Origin: an uncultured SAR86 cluster bacterium
GTDB taxonomy: Bacteria; Pseudomonadota; Gammaproteobacteria; Magnimaribacterales; Magnimaribacteraceae
NCBI GenBank assembly: GCA_902594545.1
Contig: CACJMO010000002.1
Span: forward strand, 1-64,000
Length of the DNA: 64,000 nt
Reading direction: 5' to 3'
Shown here: piece by piece, positions 43,614 through 50,881 of the stretch
How positions within the stretch are numbered: the first letter of the stretch is position 1
Layout: every line of letters begins with the position of its first letter
The notes under the pieces: generated by a model
Databases searched by the model: none
What the model saw: only the letters and a program-made list of their open reading frames with translations
Told to the model about the DNA's origin: nothing
Program-made: the position numbers and the translations under genes

Positions 43614-44804
43614 ATGGGTCCATTATCTGGAGTTAAAGTAATTGATTTGACCAGTATGGTTTCTGGTCCAATGGGAGCCATGATGCTTGCAGATCAAGGA
43701 GCTGAAGTTATAAAAATTGAGCCAATTGCCGGGGAGCAACTTAGGCATATGGCCACTCCTTACAATGGTGTAAATCCAGCCTTTTTTTCATGCAACAGGG
43801 GAAAGAAATCACTTGCGATTGATTTAAAGTCAAGCGAGGGTAAAGCCATATTACTTGAGCTAATAAAAGAATCAGATGTATTCATGCAAAACTTCAGACC
43901 AGGAACCACTGACAGAATGGGTTTTGGATATGAAGAATTAAAAAAGACCAATCCTAATCTGATTTATTTATCCATAAGTGGTTTTGGAGACAAGGGTCCT
44001 TACTCTCAATCTAGAGTGTATGACCCAGTGATACAAGCTCTTTCCGGTGCTACAGATATTCAAGCTGATAGAAATACAGGAACTCCTAAAATGTTCAGAG
44101 TGGTAGTGGCTGATAAAGTAACTTCCTTGACTGCGGCACAAGCTGTTTCATCTGCACTTTATGCAAGGGAGAAAAATTCCAAAGGACAACACATCAAGCT
44201 ATCGATGCTAGATTCTGTTATAGCCTTCTTCTGGCCCGAAGGAATGACAGGGCTTGTTTTCAAGGAAAATGAATTTGACGTTAGGAAGCTCCAAGGATCT
44301 CAGGACCTTATATACAAGGCCAAGGATAGATACATAACAGCAGGAGCTGTTTCAGATGCTGAGTGGATAGGTATGTGCAAAGCCTTGAATATGGAAGAAT
44401 TGATCAATGACGAAAGATTTGCTACTTCATCAGCCAGAGTAATCAATGCAGAAGAGAGAAAGACACTAACAGGTAAAGAAATTCTTAAATGGGAAAGTGA
44501 AGAAATTCTAACTAGATTTCAAGAAGAAGGTGTGCCCAGTGCTCCTTTACTGGATCGCATGGAGTTAATGGATCATGAACAAATTCTTGAAAATCAAACA
44601 ATCTTAAGAGAAGAATATGAAGGCTTCGGTGAAGTAAGGCAAGCAAGACCTGCCGCAAGATTTGAAAGTACTCCAAGTAAAATTTCTAGACCGGCTCCCA
44701 AATTAGGTGAGCATGGAAAAGAGATCCTGACTTCTTTAGGGATATCAAAAGAAGAGCAAGAAAAGCTAATTAAAGAGAATAAAATATATGTCTCTGAGAG
44801 TTAA
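43614..44804 (+). CDS. Family III CoA-transferase (CaiB/BaiF)
   Basis: 396 residues. GVKVIDLTSMVSGPMGAMMLADQGAEVIKIEP is the diagnostic N-terminal block, and FFSCNRGKKSLAIDLKSSEGKAILLELIKESDVFMQNFRPGTTDRMGFGYEEL the central one. The catalytic Asp is expected in the region YDPVIQALSG. It moves CoA between carboxylates, for example in carnitine, bile acid or aromatic acid catabolism. It is coupled with a GST gene upstream and ends before a strong terminator. The acid substrate is unknown. Confidence 0.9.
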   Translation: MGPLSGVKVIDLTSMVSGPMGAMMLADQGAEVIKIEPIAGEQLRHMATPYNGVNPAFFSCNRGKKSLAIDLKSSEGKAILLELIKESDVFMQNFRPGTTDRMGFGYEELKKTNPNLIYLSISGFGDKGPYSQSRVYDPVIQALSGATDIQADRNTGTPKMFRVVVADKVTSLTAAQAVSSALYAREKNSKGQHIKLSMLDSVIAFFWPEGMTGLVFKENEFDVRKLQGSQDLIYKAKDRYITAGAVSDAEWIGMCKALNMEELINDERFATSSARVINAEERKTLTGKEILKWESEEILTRFQEEGVPSAPLLDRMELMDHEQILENQTILREEYEGFGEVRQARPAARFESTPSKISRPAPKLGEHGKEILTSLGISKEEQEKLIKENKIYVSES

Positions 44805-44810
44805 TATGAA

Positions 44811-44837
44811 AAAGGGGCCGAAGCCCCTTTATTTTTT
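44811..44837. terminator. Rho-independent terminator, usable in both directions
   Basis: AAAGGGGC-CGAA-GCCCCTTT (44811-44830), an eight-base perfect stem, followed by ATTTTTT on the plus strand. AAs before the left arm supply a T run for the minus strand. It stands between the convergent CoA-transferase and exported ABM-like genes. Confidence 0.9.
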
Positions 44838-44847
44838 ATTGAAAGAA

Positions 44848-45564
44848 TTAGTTTGCAGAATAAGTTTGCTCACATTCCTCAAAATTATCTGAAATTATTG
44901 TTCCTCCAACAGCCTGAAGGGCTAACCATTCATCTGCCCATTCAGCCTTGCCGTCAAAATACTCATCAAATAATTTACCAAAAGAAGAAGCATCTGTGGT
45001 TACACTTCTGACCATCACTGTTTGTGCTTCGTGCACTCCCCCACCTATTGAAATGAAAACTCCATTAAAGAAATCAGAGTGCCCTGCTTCAATGATTGCT
45101 TTTTCAAGAGCTGTCATGCCATCAACAAAAGCTTGTAGCTTATCTGACGGTACATTTACTCTTTGTACTCTTTCATAACCAGGATCTAATCTCCAAGGTT
45201 TTGCTGCTTTCCACGTTAGAGCATATTTAGGATCTCTCAATTCAGCAAAGCTTGCTGGGGCATCTTGAGGATCATAATTTAATGAACCCACTAAAGCGGC
45301 TTCTACACTTGGAAAGGCACTCCATACCATCATCTGACCATCATAATCGTGTCCAGACCTTGTAATGCAAACCCCGGCATCAGTTGCGCCTGTGGCGGCA
45401 AAAGCTGATGTATTAGACTTGAGAGTATCTACATATTTATCAATATCAGGTGCAGCCAGCATTAAAGTTGTGAATGCTCCATCTGTTGTTCCTCTATTTA
45501 AGGGTTCATCTGAATAAATTCCAAATGAGAGGATTAAACCCATAGTTAAAATTAAATTTTTCAT
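44848..45564 (-). CDS. Exported ABM-like two-domain protein, unknown function
   Basis: 238 residues: signal MKNLILTMGLILSFGIYS, then two similar segments, GAFTTLMLAAPDIDKYVDTLKSNTSAFAATGATDAGVCITRSGHDYDGQMMVWSAFPSVEAAL and RVQRVNVPSDKLQAFVDGMTALEKAIIEAGHSDFFNGVFISIGGGVHEAQTVMVRSVT. Each reads as a ferredoxin-like alpha/beta unit, suggesting a duplicated dimeric-barrel domain. Two cysteines (GVCITR and EECEQT) may pair. I know no reaction. The small cytosolic protein gene upstream (45586) may share the fold, and both are probably co-transcribed. Confidence 0.62.
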   Translation of the reverse strand: MKNLILTMGLILSFGIYSDEPLNRGTTDGAFTTLMLAAPDIDKYVDTLKSNTSAFAATGATDAGVCITRSGHDYDGQMMVWSAFPSVEAALVGSLNYDPQDAPASFAELRDPKYALTWKAAKPWRLDPGYERVQRVNVPSDKLQAFVDGMTALEKAIIEAGHSDFFNGVFISIGGGVHEAQTVMVRSVTTDASSFGKLFDEYFDGKAEWADEWLALQAVGGTIISDNFEECEQTYSAN

Positions 45565-45585
45565 TGTTTTCCTTTTTTAGATTAA

Positions 45586-45903
45586 CTAGCTATCAATAGC
45601 ATCATAGTAAATAGTGGTCCCCAAATTTTTTAAATCTGGATAGTTATCTCCAATATATTGAATGAAGCCCTCCCACCATTCTGAACCGAACATAGCATCA
45701 GAAAATTTACCGTAAGCTTCTTGTGAATCAAATTCTATACAATAGTAGACTTGTTCCATATTGCCTCCGGAACTAGCTTTCCATAATCTTGGGTTCTTAG
45801 CCCCCATCGATTCATGAATGGGTCCTGATTGCTTGGATCCTTCTATTAGCATTTCCAGTGCCTTCGGGGTTCCTTCCCACGTTGTTACTGCTTGAATTTT
45901 CAT
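45586..45903 (-). CDS. Small cytosolic ABM-like protein
   Basis: 105 residues, no signal peptide. MKIQAVTTWEGTPKALEMLIEGSKQSGPIHESMGAKNPRLWKASSGGNMEQVYYCIEFDSQEAYGKFSDAMFGSEWWEGFIQYI has the strand-helix-strand-strand spacing of a dimeric alpha/beta barrel unit. GGAGA precedes the ATG. It lies 21 bases upstream of the exported ABM-like gene on the same strand. No catalytic residues can be placed and no function is assigned. Confidence 0.6.
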   Translation of the reverse strand: MKIQAVTTWEGTPKALEMLIEGSKQSGPIHESMGAKNPRLWKASSGGNMEQVYYCIEFDSQEAYGKFSDAMFGSEWWEGFIQYIGDNYPDLKNLGTTIYYDAIDS

Positions 45904-45971
45904 TTTATTCTCTCCTTTTGAAAAAACATTCTTTCAATATATCGGAGTTTGAACAAATTTTCATTTAAAAA

Positions 45972-46048
45972 TGGTCGGGACGGCTGGATTTGAACCAGCG
46001 ACCACCACACCCCCAGTGTGGTGCGCTACCAGACTGCGCCACGCCCCG
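45972..46048 (-). tRNA. tRNA-Pro, anticodon GGG
   Basis: Cloverleaf on the minus strand: acceptor CGGGGCG with CGTCCCG, D-loop with AGTCTGGTAGCG, anticodon stem CCACA/TGTGG with loop CTGGGGG (anticodon GGG, decoding CCC and CCU), T-arm CTGGTTCAAATCCAG, and an encoded 3' CCA (45972-45974). It lies two bases downstream of the merR gene, the position it has in other gammaproteobacteria after ihfA-merR, so it may be cut out of the same transcript. Confidence 0.96.
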
Positions 46049-46049
46049 A

Positions 46050-46373
46050 TTACTTTATGGCTTTTAGAAGAGCCTCAAGATCTTCTATGATTGGTTTCAC
46101 TCTTGTATCGCTATTATCTTCTTTAGTGACCGTGAGTAAATTTCTTTTTGCTCCTGCTATAGTCATTCCATCTTTGTATAAAAGAGATTGAATTTTTTTA
46201 ATTAGAGCGATGTCGGCCTTTTGATAATAACGTCTATTGCCCTTTCTAGTTATAGGCTTTAAATCTTTAAATTCTTTTTCCCAAAATCTCAAAGTGTGCG
46301 GTTTGATATCACAAAGCTCAGAAACTTCAGTAATGGAATAATATTTTTTATATTGGGGAGTATCGTTAGTCAT
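46050..46373 (-). CDS. MerR-family transcriptional regulator
   Basis: 107 residues, an N-terminal winged-helix domain [69 protein letters not shown]. There is no metal-binding C-terminal domain; it ends in a short helical tail. It is the conserved small MerR relative that follows ihfA in many gammaproteobacteria, function unknown. Its start overlaps the ihfA stop by eight bases and its stop is two bases from tRNA-Pro. Confidence 0.87.
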   Translation of the reverse strand: MTNDTPQYKKYYSITEVSELCDIKPHTLRFWEKEFKDLKPITRKGNRRYYQKADIALIKKIQSLLYKDGMTIAGAKRNLLTVTKEDNSDTRVKPIIEDLEALLKAIK

Positions 46374-46663
46374 GGGATGAAGCTATTTTCTGTCTTAGCT
46401 TATTGCCAGCTCTAAATGTTACGACTCTCCTGGCGCTTATTGTTACATCTTCTCCTGTCTTGGGATTCCTTCCAGGTCTAGCCTTTTTATTGATAAGCTC
46501 AAAATTACCAAAACCAGAAATTTTTACATCTTCATTGTTAATTAAAGATTGCTTAATCTCATCAAAAAAAGTCTTCAACTATCGTTTTACACTCACTTTT
46601 ATTTAAGCCTAACTCTTTATGTAGATGTTCCGTGATATCTGCTTTTGTGATGGTCTTGCTCAT
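46366..46663 (-). pseudogene. ihfA: Integration host factor alpha, frameshifted at a T7 run
   Basis: IHF-alpha bends DNA with IHF-beta. From ATG 46663 (directly after the pheT stop) the frame reads MSKTITKADITEHLHKEL and on to IVEDFF, then hits TGA at codon 34 because of seven T (plus strand A, 46564-46570). Six T would continue as [40 protein letters not shown] and on to the family end, 98 residues in total as expected. The remaining open frame (46366-46578) starts with TTG and would lack the first third. Sequencing or assembly error, a true mutation, or transcriptional slippage at the run could explain this. Confidence 0.82.
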
Positions 46664-48697
46664 TTAGACTCTCAACTCTCCGCCCAATTCTTTCTTTACC
46701 GAGTTTACAATTTTTTCAACAGCTTTATCAATATCTGAATCCAGAAGTGTTTTTGTATTTGATTGCCATGTAATACTAAGAGCTATACTCTTTTTATGGT
46801 CGTCAACTCCCTTGCCTTCATAAACATCAAATATCTCGAGACGTTTGTAATATTCACCAGCAGAACCTTTAATAACTTTCTCTACTGAAAAAGCATCAAT
46901 CTCTTTATTTATTAGAAAAGCTAGATCTCGCGAACTTGATGGAAACTTTGAAAATTCCTTGAAAGACTTAAAACTATCAAATGATAATTTATCTACATCT
47001 ATAGAAAAAAGGAACAAATCTTCTTTAACTCCGAGTTTGTCTAAAATGTCAGGGTGAATAGATCCTAAAAAACCAACATTTTCTTTTCCACAGAAAATAT
47101 AGCTAGACATACCAGGATGAAGAAAGTCGATGTTACAGTTTTTGAGAGAACTAATTTGATTTGAATCGGTTAGTAAGTCCTGAACAGCTCCTTTTAGATC
47201 GTAAAAAGTTACTTCAGTGGATTTATCTTTCCAATTATCCGATTGCTTTCTACCGCTGATTAACCCAGCCACCAATTTTTGTTCAACTACTTCTTTGGAA
47301 TTTTTTGTATGAAATGTATTTCCTATCTCAAATAGTCTCTGATTTTCTTGACCATGATTGAGGTTGTATAGAAAAGTATTTATAAGTCCAGAGGCAAGAT
47401 TTGTTCTCATAACACTCATGTTTTGAGATAAGGGATTGGCAACATCTAAAGTCTTTTGCTTTTGACCAAACAAGTTGTGGTCTTCTTTACTAATAAAAGC
47501 GTAACTGACTATTTCATTAAAGCCTTGTGAAACCAATGAATTGCGTAGATGACTTTCATTAGATTGAATTTGTTTTTTATAAACTGGAGATAAAGATTCT
47601 CTTGGCAGTGAATCATAACCTTCCATTCTTGCCAGCTCTTCAACAAGGTCTGCTTCTATATTGATATCGTATCTCCATGATGGAGACAAAACAGAAATGT
47701 CTCCACTTTTAGTATTTTCTGGTGATAAACCAAGGCTGTTAAAGTATTTTTTTGCAGAAGAGTTAGAAATGGTTGTGCCTAAGATCTTATTGGTTCTTTC
47801 TATATCTACATTAATTCTTTTATGTTTTGGCAATTCTTTAGCTCTTGAAGCTGAGATTATGGAGCTTACCTCGCCTCCTACAGTTTCTTTTAACAGTGAG
47901 GTGGCTCTATTTAGAGCAATCTCTTGAATCTCATAGTCTATGCCTCTTTCAAAACGCAACGAAGCATCCGTTTGAAAACCAAATCTTCTTGCCTTTCCTC
48001 TTATAATTGAAGGTTTAAAGTAAGCACTCTCTAGAAAGATGGAAGAAGTAGATGGAGTTACTGATGTATCTTTTCCACCCATAATTCCTGCAAAAGCAAC
48101 TGCACTTTTATCATCAGAAATTACAAGACAAGTGTCATCAAGAACTAATTCCTGGTCATCAAGCAATGTTAAATGTTCTTTTTTCTTGGCTAATCTCACG
48201 GATATATCACCTGTAAGCTTATCTCGATCAAAGGCATGCAAAGGCTGTCCAAACTCTAAAAGGATATAGTTTGTGATGTCCACAACAGGATCAATTAATT
48301 TTTGGTCGCTTAATCTAAGTCTCTCAGCAATGAGAGGTAAAGAGACTGAGTCCATATTGAAGTTTCTTACGGTTCTTCCGCAATAAATTGGACCTTCTGC
48401 ACATACATTGACAGAAATATTATCTTCAAAAGTTGATTTTATAGCCTGTATCTTTGGAAGTTTAAATTTAACATTATTTATAGCAGCCAGCTCTCGGGCT
48501 ACTCCCAATACGCTGAAACAATCTCCTCTATTAGGAGTAATATCAAGCTTGATAATTGAATCATTACCAGTGATTTTTGATTTTATATTTTCGAAGCTGT
48601 CTACTTCAATACCAGCCATAGTTAGCTGATAGCAAATATCTTCAGTAGATAAATCTATATCAATAAAGTCTCTTAACCAATTTTTACTAAATTGCAT
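46664..48697 (-). CDS. pheT: Phenylalanine-tRNA ligase beta subunit, lacking the B2 domain
   Basis: 677 residues, about 115 shorter than E. coli PheT. B1 begins MQFSKNWLRDFID...MAGIEVD (27-33) and then jumps to DITPNRGDCFSVLGVARELAAINN at about 52-75, so the intervening EMAP-like tRNA-binding domain B2 (roughly 110 residues) is absent. Editing domain B3/B4 is present (VVDITNYILLEFGQPLHAFD, FAGIMGG), as are B5 (INVDIERTNKILG), the catalytic-like B6/B7 and the C-terminal FDX-ACB domain (SKFPSSSRDLAFLIN). The frame is continuous, so this is not a frameshift. It follows pheS by one base. Confidence 0.93.
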   Translation of the reverse strand: MQFSKNWLRDFIDIDLSTEDICYQLTMAGIEVDSFENIKSKITGNDSIIKLDITPNRGDCFSVLGVARELAAINNVKFKLPKIQAIKSTFEDNISVNVCAEGPIYCGRTVRNFNMDSVSLPLIAERLRLSDQKLIDPVVDITNYILLEFGQPLHAFDRDKLTGDISVRLAKKKEHLTLLDDQELVLDDTCLVISDDKSAVAFAGIMGGKDTSVTPSTSSIFLESAYFKPSIIRGKARRFGFQTDASLRFERGIDYEIQEIALNRATSLLKETVGGEVSSIISASRAKELPKHKRINVDIERTNKILGTTISNSSAKKYFNSLGLSPENTKSGDISVLSPSWRYDINIEADLVEELARMEGYDSLPRESLSPVYKKQIQSNESHLRNSLVSQGFNEIVSYAFISKEDHNLFGQKQKTLDVANPLSQNMSVMRTNLASGLINTFLYNLNHGQENQRLFEIGNTFHTKNSKEVVEQKLVAGLISGRKQSDNWKDKSTEVTFYDLKGAVQDLLTDSNQISSLKNCNIDFLHPGMSSYIFCGKENVGFLGSIHPDILDKLGVKEDLFLFSIDVDKLSFDSFKSFKEFSKFPSSSRDLAFLINKEIDAFSVEKVIKGSAGEYYKRLEIFDVYEGKGVDDHKKSIALSITWQSNTKTLLDSDIDKAVEKIVNSVKKELGGELRV

Positions 48698-48698
48698 A

Positions 48699-49694
48699 TT
48701 AAAACTGTTTCAAGAAACGCAGATCATTTTCAAAAAATGCCCTTAAATCAGGAATATCATATTTGAGCATTGCCATACGTTCGACACCAAGTCCAAACGC
48801 AAATCCACTATATTCTTTAGTATCTACTCCAACACCTTCTAAAACATTGGGGTGAACCATTCCACATCCTAAAACTTCTAGCCAATTCTTCTTCCAACGT
48901 ATATCGGCCTCTGCGGAAGGTTCTGTAAAAGGAAAGTAAGATGGTCTAAACCTCAATTCAACTTTTTCTCCAAAAAAATCTTCTAGGAAATCGTTCAACA
49001 AGCCTTTCAACTGAGCAAAGGAAGCATCCTTTTCCACTACCAGCCCTTCTATTTGATGGAACATAGGCGTATGAGTGAGATCTGAATCTTTTCTGTAAAC
49101 CTTACCAGGACATATGATTCTGTGAGGAGGTTCACTTTTTTCCATTGTCCTAATTTGTACTGGAGAGGTGTGTGTCCTGAGGAGGCCTGAATTACTAAGA
49201 TAGAAAGTATCATGCATATCCTTTGCAGGATGATCCTTAGGAACGTTAAGAGCTTCAAAATTGTAATAATCTATCTCAGCTTCAGGGCCTGTCTCAATAT
49301 CAAATCCCATCCTTTCAAAGAAGTCAGATATCTCTTTAATTGTCTGCGAAACAGGATGTAATGATCCTTTATAACTCTGAAAACCCGGAAGTGTTACATC
49401 AACACTGTCTTTTGCAAGTCTTTCGGAATTAACTAGAGCAATTAGAGTTTGAGATGTTGATGTATATAAACTTTCTAGCTCTTCTTTTAGCTTGTTGAGT
49501 AAAAGGCCAGCATCTTTTCTCTTGTCTTGAGGTAAAGATCCAAGTGATTTAAGTAGAATATTAACTTCACCTTTTTTTCCTAGAAACGATCTGTAAATAT
49601 CGTCTAACTCAGGTTTAGAAGAAGCAGCATCAAAGACATGCTTTGATCTTGAGCTAATATCTGATATCTGTTTTTTTAACGAATTTAAGTCCAT
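48699..49694 (-). CDS. pheS: Phenylalanine-tRNA ligase alpha subunit
   Basis: 331 residues, the normal PheS length. An N-terminal coiled coil (about 1-85) is followed by the class II core: motif 2 region SPVQIRTMEKSEPPHRIICPGKVYRKDSDLTHTPMFHQIEGLVV, then ADIRWKKNWLEVLGCGMVHPNVL and motif 3 GFAFGLGVERMAMLKYDIPDLR. With PheT it forms the alpha2beta2 enzyme that charges tRNA-Phe. It follows rplT by 58 bases and overlaps no gene; pheT starts one base later. Confidence 0.97.
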   Translation of the reverse strand: MDLNSLKKQISDISSRSKHVFDAASSKPELDDIYRSFLGKKGEVNILLKSLGSLPQDKRKDAGLLLNKLKEELESLYTSTSQTLIALVNSERLAKDSVDVTLPGFQSYKGSLHPVSQTIKEISDFFERMGFDIETGPEAEIDYYNFEALNVPKDHPAKDMHDTFYLSNSGLLRTHTSPVQIRTMEKSEPPHRIICPGKVYRKDSDLTHTPMFHQIEGLVVEKDASFAQLKGLLNDFLEDFFGEKVELRFRPSYFPFTEPSAEADIRWKKNWLEVLGCGMVHPNVLEGVGVDTKEYSGFAFGLGVERMAMLKYDIPDLRAFFENDLRFLKQF

Positions 49695-49752
49695 GATCTT
49701 TCAACCCTAGACCATTATACTCATATTAGAATATTGCTTTTTAGAATTAATA

Positions 49753-50112
49753 CTAAGCAGCTAAGTTAGCTTTAGCTTGTTCTGCAATTTGAGAAAAAGC
49801 TTCTTTGTCATTCACTGCAATGCTTGCTAAGACTTTTCTATCAAGATCGATATTGGCCTTCTTAAGACCTGCAATGAGCTTACTGTAAGTAAGTCCATTC
49901 TCTCTTGCAGCCGCATTAATCCTGACTATCCAAAGTGAGCGAAAAACTCTTTTCTTAACGCGCCTATCTCTGTAAGCATACTGACCAGCGCGCATAACAG
50001 CTTGCTTAGCAACTTTGTAGGTTCTGCTTCTAGCACCTCTGAAACCTTTGGCTTGCCTTAGAACTTTCTTATGCCTCGCTTTGGCTTGGACACCTCTTTT
50101 TACTCTTGCCAT
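49753..50112 (-). CDS. rplT: 50S ribosomal protein L20
   Basis: 119 residues, the usual length. [70 protein letters not shown] is the basic extension that reaches into 23S rRNA, followed by [29 protein letters not shown]. In E. coli L20 also represses its own operon by binding an mRNA pseudoknot near rpmI; I could not confirm such a fold here. It follows rpmI by ten bases. Confidence 0.97.
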   Translation of the reverse strand: MARVKRGVQAKARHKKVLRQAKGFRGARSRTYKVAKQAVMRAGQYAYRDRRVKKRVFRSLWIVRINAAARENGLTYSKLIAGLKKANIDLDRKVLASIAVNDKEAFSQIAEQAKANLAA

Positions 50113-50122
50113 TTTCTTCTCA

Positions 50123-50320
50123 CTAAGTTTTTATTTTTAACATCTTATCAACCAATTGCTGATCGCCTTTAGCGATCTCAGTAGTGCCTCTAAGTTGCCT
50201 TTTTCTTTTTGTCTTCATTTTGGTCAGGATATGACTCTTATTAGCCTTCTTTCTTTTTAATCCTGAACCAGTAGCTTTAAATCTTTTACTCGCTCCGCTA
50301 TGTACTTTTAATTTACTCAT
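50123..50320 (-). CDS. rpmI: 50S ribosomal protein L35
   Basis: 65 residues, basic. [61 protein letters not shown] matches L35, including the KRFK and SHIL blocks, though the usual MPKMKTHRGAAKRFK start is diverged. It sits two bases after infC and ten before rplT in the conserved order. Confidence 0.94.
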   Translation of the reverse strand: MSKLKVHSGASKRFKATGSGLKRKKANKSHILTKMKTKRKRQLRGTTEIAKGDQQLVDKMLKIKT

Positions 50321-50322
50321 AA

Positions 50323-50865
50323 TTAGTTCTTTTTATTTGGTGCCATCATCATCACTAACTGTCTTCCTTCCAGTGTAGGGAATTGTTCAACACTTGCCAT
50401 ACTCTCTAAGTCAGATTCAACCCTTTTCAAAAGCTCCATGCCAATTTGTTGATGAGCCATCTCTCTGCCTCTAAATCTCAATGTAATCTTTGCCTTATCT
50501 CCGTTTTCTATAAAACTCTTAATTTTGTTAACTTTTATTTCGTAATCGTTCTTTTCCGTTACAGGTCTAAACTTTATTTCTTTAATTTGTTGTCTTTTCT
50601 GTTTCTTCTTGGAAGCTGCTTTCTGCTTTTTTGCATCAAAAACATGTTTGCCATGATTTAGAAGGCGACAAACTAACGGATCCCCGTCTTTTGCCATTTG
50701 CACTAAATCTAAACTTGCTTCTTCTGCTTTTGCTAAAGCTTCATTTAAACTTACAATTCCTAACTGTTCTCCAGACTCACTAATGAGTCTTATTTTATCT
50801 GCTCGTATCTCACCATTTATTGGCAAACGTTTTTCAGACTTCTTAAAAGATTTTCTCTGAGCTAT
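50323..50865 (-). CDS. infC: Translation initiation factor IF-3, apparent AUA start
   Basis: IF-3 blocks subunit joining and checks start-codon fidelity. Core motifs: LPINGEIRADKIRLISESGEQLGIVSLNEALAKAEEASLDLVQM and ITLRFRGREMAHQQIGMELL. The first ATG/GTG/TTG is a TTG at 50826, giving only 167 residues and no ribosome site. Upstream the frame stays open as AQRKSFKKSEKR back to an ATA at 50865-50863, six bases after GGAG. Using ATA gives 180 residues, exactly the E. coli length. E. coli infC also uses a rare AUU start that IF-3 itself discriminates against. No other start fits between the stop and the ATA. Confidence 0.9.
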   Translation of the reverse strand: MAQRKSFKKSEKRLPINGEIRADKIRLISESGEQLGIVSLNEALAKAEEASLDLVQMAKDGDPLVCRLLNHGKHVFDAKKQKAASKKKQKRQQIKEIKFRPVTEKNDYEIKVNKIKSFIENGDKAKITLRFRGREMAHQQIGMELLKRVESDLESMASVEQFPTLEGRQLVMMMAPNKKN

Positions 50866-50881
50866 GTGATTCTCCTATTAA

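Noticed and set aside
46366-46578. A shorter, intact 70-residue IHF-alpha starting with TTG
   Set aside because: It would lack the first third of the fold, while the missing part is encoded in the other frame directly upstream; a frameshift explains it better.
50323-50826. infC starting at TTG 50826
   Set aside because: No ribosome site, and the open frame upstream encodes a basic IF-3-like N terminus reaching a well-spaced ATA.
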